From NCBI GenBank assembly GCA_000149265.1, contig CH003301.1, positions 1-64,000 of the forward strand: DNA of 64,000 nucleotides, read 5' to 3'. Below the pieces are notes generated by a model. That model saw only the letters and a program-made list of their open reading frames with translations. It was not told the DNA's origin and ran no database searches. The stretch is from Ciona savignyi (Eukaryota > Chordata > Ascidiacea > Phlebobranchia > Cionidae). This document shows, in pieces, positions 63,657 to 64,000 of this stretch (position 1 is the first letter of the stretch; each line of letters opens with the position of its first letter). The translations under genes and the position numbers were made by a program.

Positions 63657-64000
63657 TTACATGTTGACAGGCTCTATCTTCGGCAGGGGCTTTAACTTTA
63701 TCGTTGGAAGTCTATCATAAGTCTCCTCGCCTGGTTTAAAAATAAGGTCTGGCGACCCAAAATACGCTATTCTCGCTGCAGCACCGTAGATGTTATCTCT
63801 TCGTCGGACTTCCTCTTCCGTATCGGTGTAGATATACCCAAGTTTCGGAATTGCTGAAACAGAAGCTCTTGGGTGAAGATGCAAAACAAAGTTCTTGCTT
63901 AGATCATAATGACTGTCAATAGCGGAGCCGAACCCTTCGTGACCATCGAAGGGTAACGGCCGATTTATGGAATCATCTTCGATGTGAACATCTGCCTGCA
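63657..64000 (-). CDS. 3' terminal exon of an unrecognised gene, partial
   Basis: The frame is open from the window edge to TAA at 63657-63659 (112 codons). It has evenly mixed composition, better GC than its surroundings and an AATAAA (minus) at 63594-63599. Notable pieces are HYDLSKNFVLHLHPRASVSA, IPKLGYIYTDTEEEVRRRD, IYGAAARIAYFGSPDLIF and a Pro/Lys-rich tail LPTIKLKPLPKIEP. There are no membrane segments or known catalytic motif. The edge sequence TGCAG/GCAG could be an acceptor, making 63657-63996 the whole last exon. The tail style recalls small ciliary or microtubule-associated proteins, but I do not recognise the family. Confidence 0.65.
   Translation of the reverse strand, partial: QADVHIEDDSINRPLPFDGHEGFGSAIDSHYDLSKNFVLHLHPRASVSAIPKLGYIYTDTEEEVRRRDNIYGAAARIAYFGSPDLIFKPGEETYDRLPTIKLKPLPKIEPVNM

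Overview
The window is eukaryotic and animal. Genes are split into many small exons with short, AT-rich introns, splice sites are GT-AG (one is GC-AG), and there are tRNA-derived SINEs and MITE-like elements. Gene content (DUOX, D2HGDH, LMBRD1, a KHDRBS/Sam68-type KH protein, a secreted phospholipase A2 and a ZNF608/609-type exon), compactness and repeat style suggest an invertebrate chordate, most likely a Ciona-like tunicate. That taxonomic call is an inference from gene structure and recalled protein families; no search was run.

Layout. 1-16.5 kb: a gene-poor stretch of higher GC, with one 403-codon minus-strand exon (6968-8176) resembling the N-terminal exon of ZNF608/ZNF609/scribbler; its other exons would lie beyond the left edge. 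16.6-21.3 kb: D2HGDH on the minus strand, ten exons found, the targeting-peptide exon not found. 21.7-22.2 kb: a SINE split by a MITE with perfect 27-bp inverted repeats. 22.7-38.8 kb: a nearly complete dual oxidase (DUOX) on the minus strand, about 31 exons and about 1,600 codons, with a 100-N assembly gap inside its NADPH-binding region. 41.2-45.8 kb: LMBRD1 on the plus strand, 15 exons forming one 479-residue frame. 45.9-51.5 kb: three tandem copies of a unit of up to about 2.1 kb that carry exon-like segments on the minus strand. 52.2-55.4 kb: a KHDRBS-like RNA-binding protein on the minus strand, nine coding exons and 356 residues. 57.2-58.0 kb: a secreted PLA2 on the plus strand, five exons and 194 residues, lying between inverted arrays of a repeat of about 340 bp (56.2-56.9 kb and 60.0-63.3 kb). 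63.66 kb to the edge: the 3' end of an unrecognised minus-strand gene.

The genes are unrelated in function: mitochondrial D-2-hydroxyglutarate oxidation, regulated H2O2 production at membranes, lysosomal cobalamin export, splicing or RNA binding, and secreted lipid hydrolysis. Nothing suggests an operon. Exon borders were set by hand from splice signals, reading phase and remembered homologues. For LMBRD1, KHDRBS and PLA2 the phases add up exactly. DUOX has one uncertain border besides the gap, and D2HGDH lacks its first exon.
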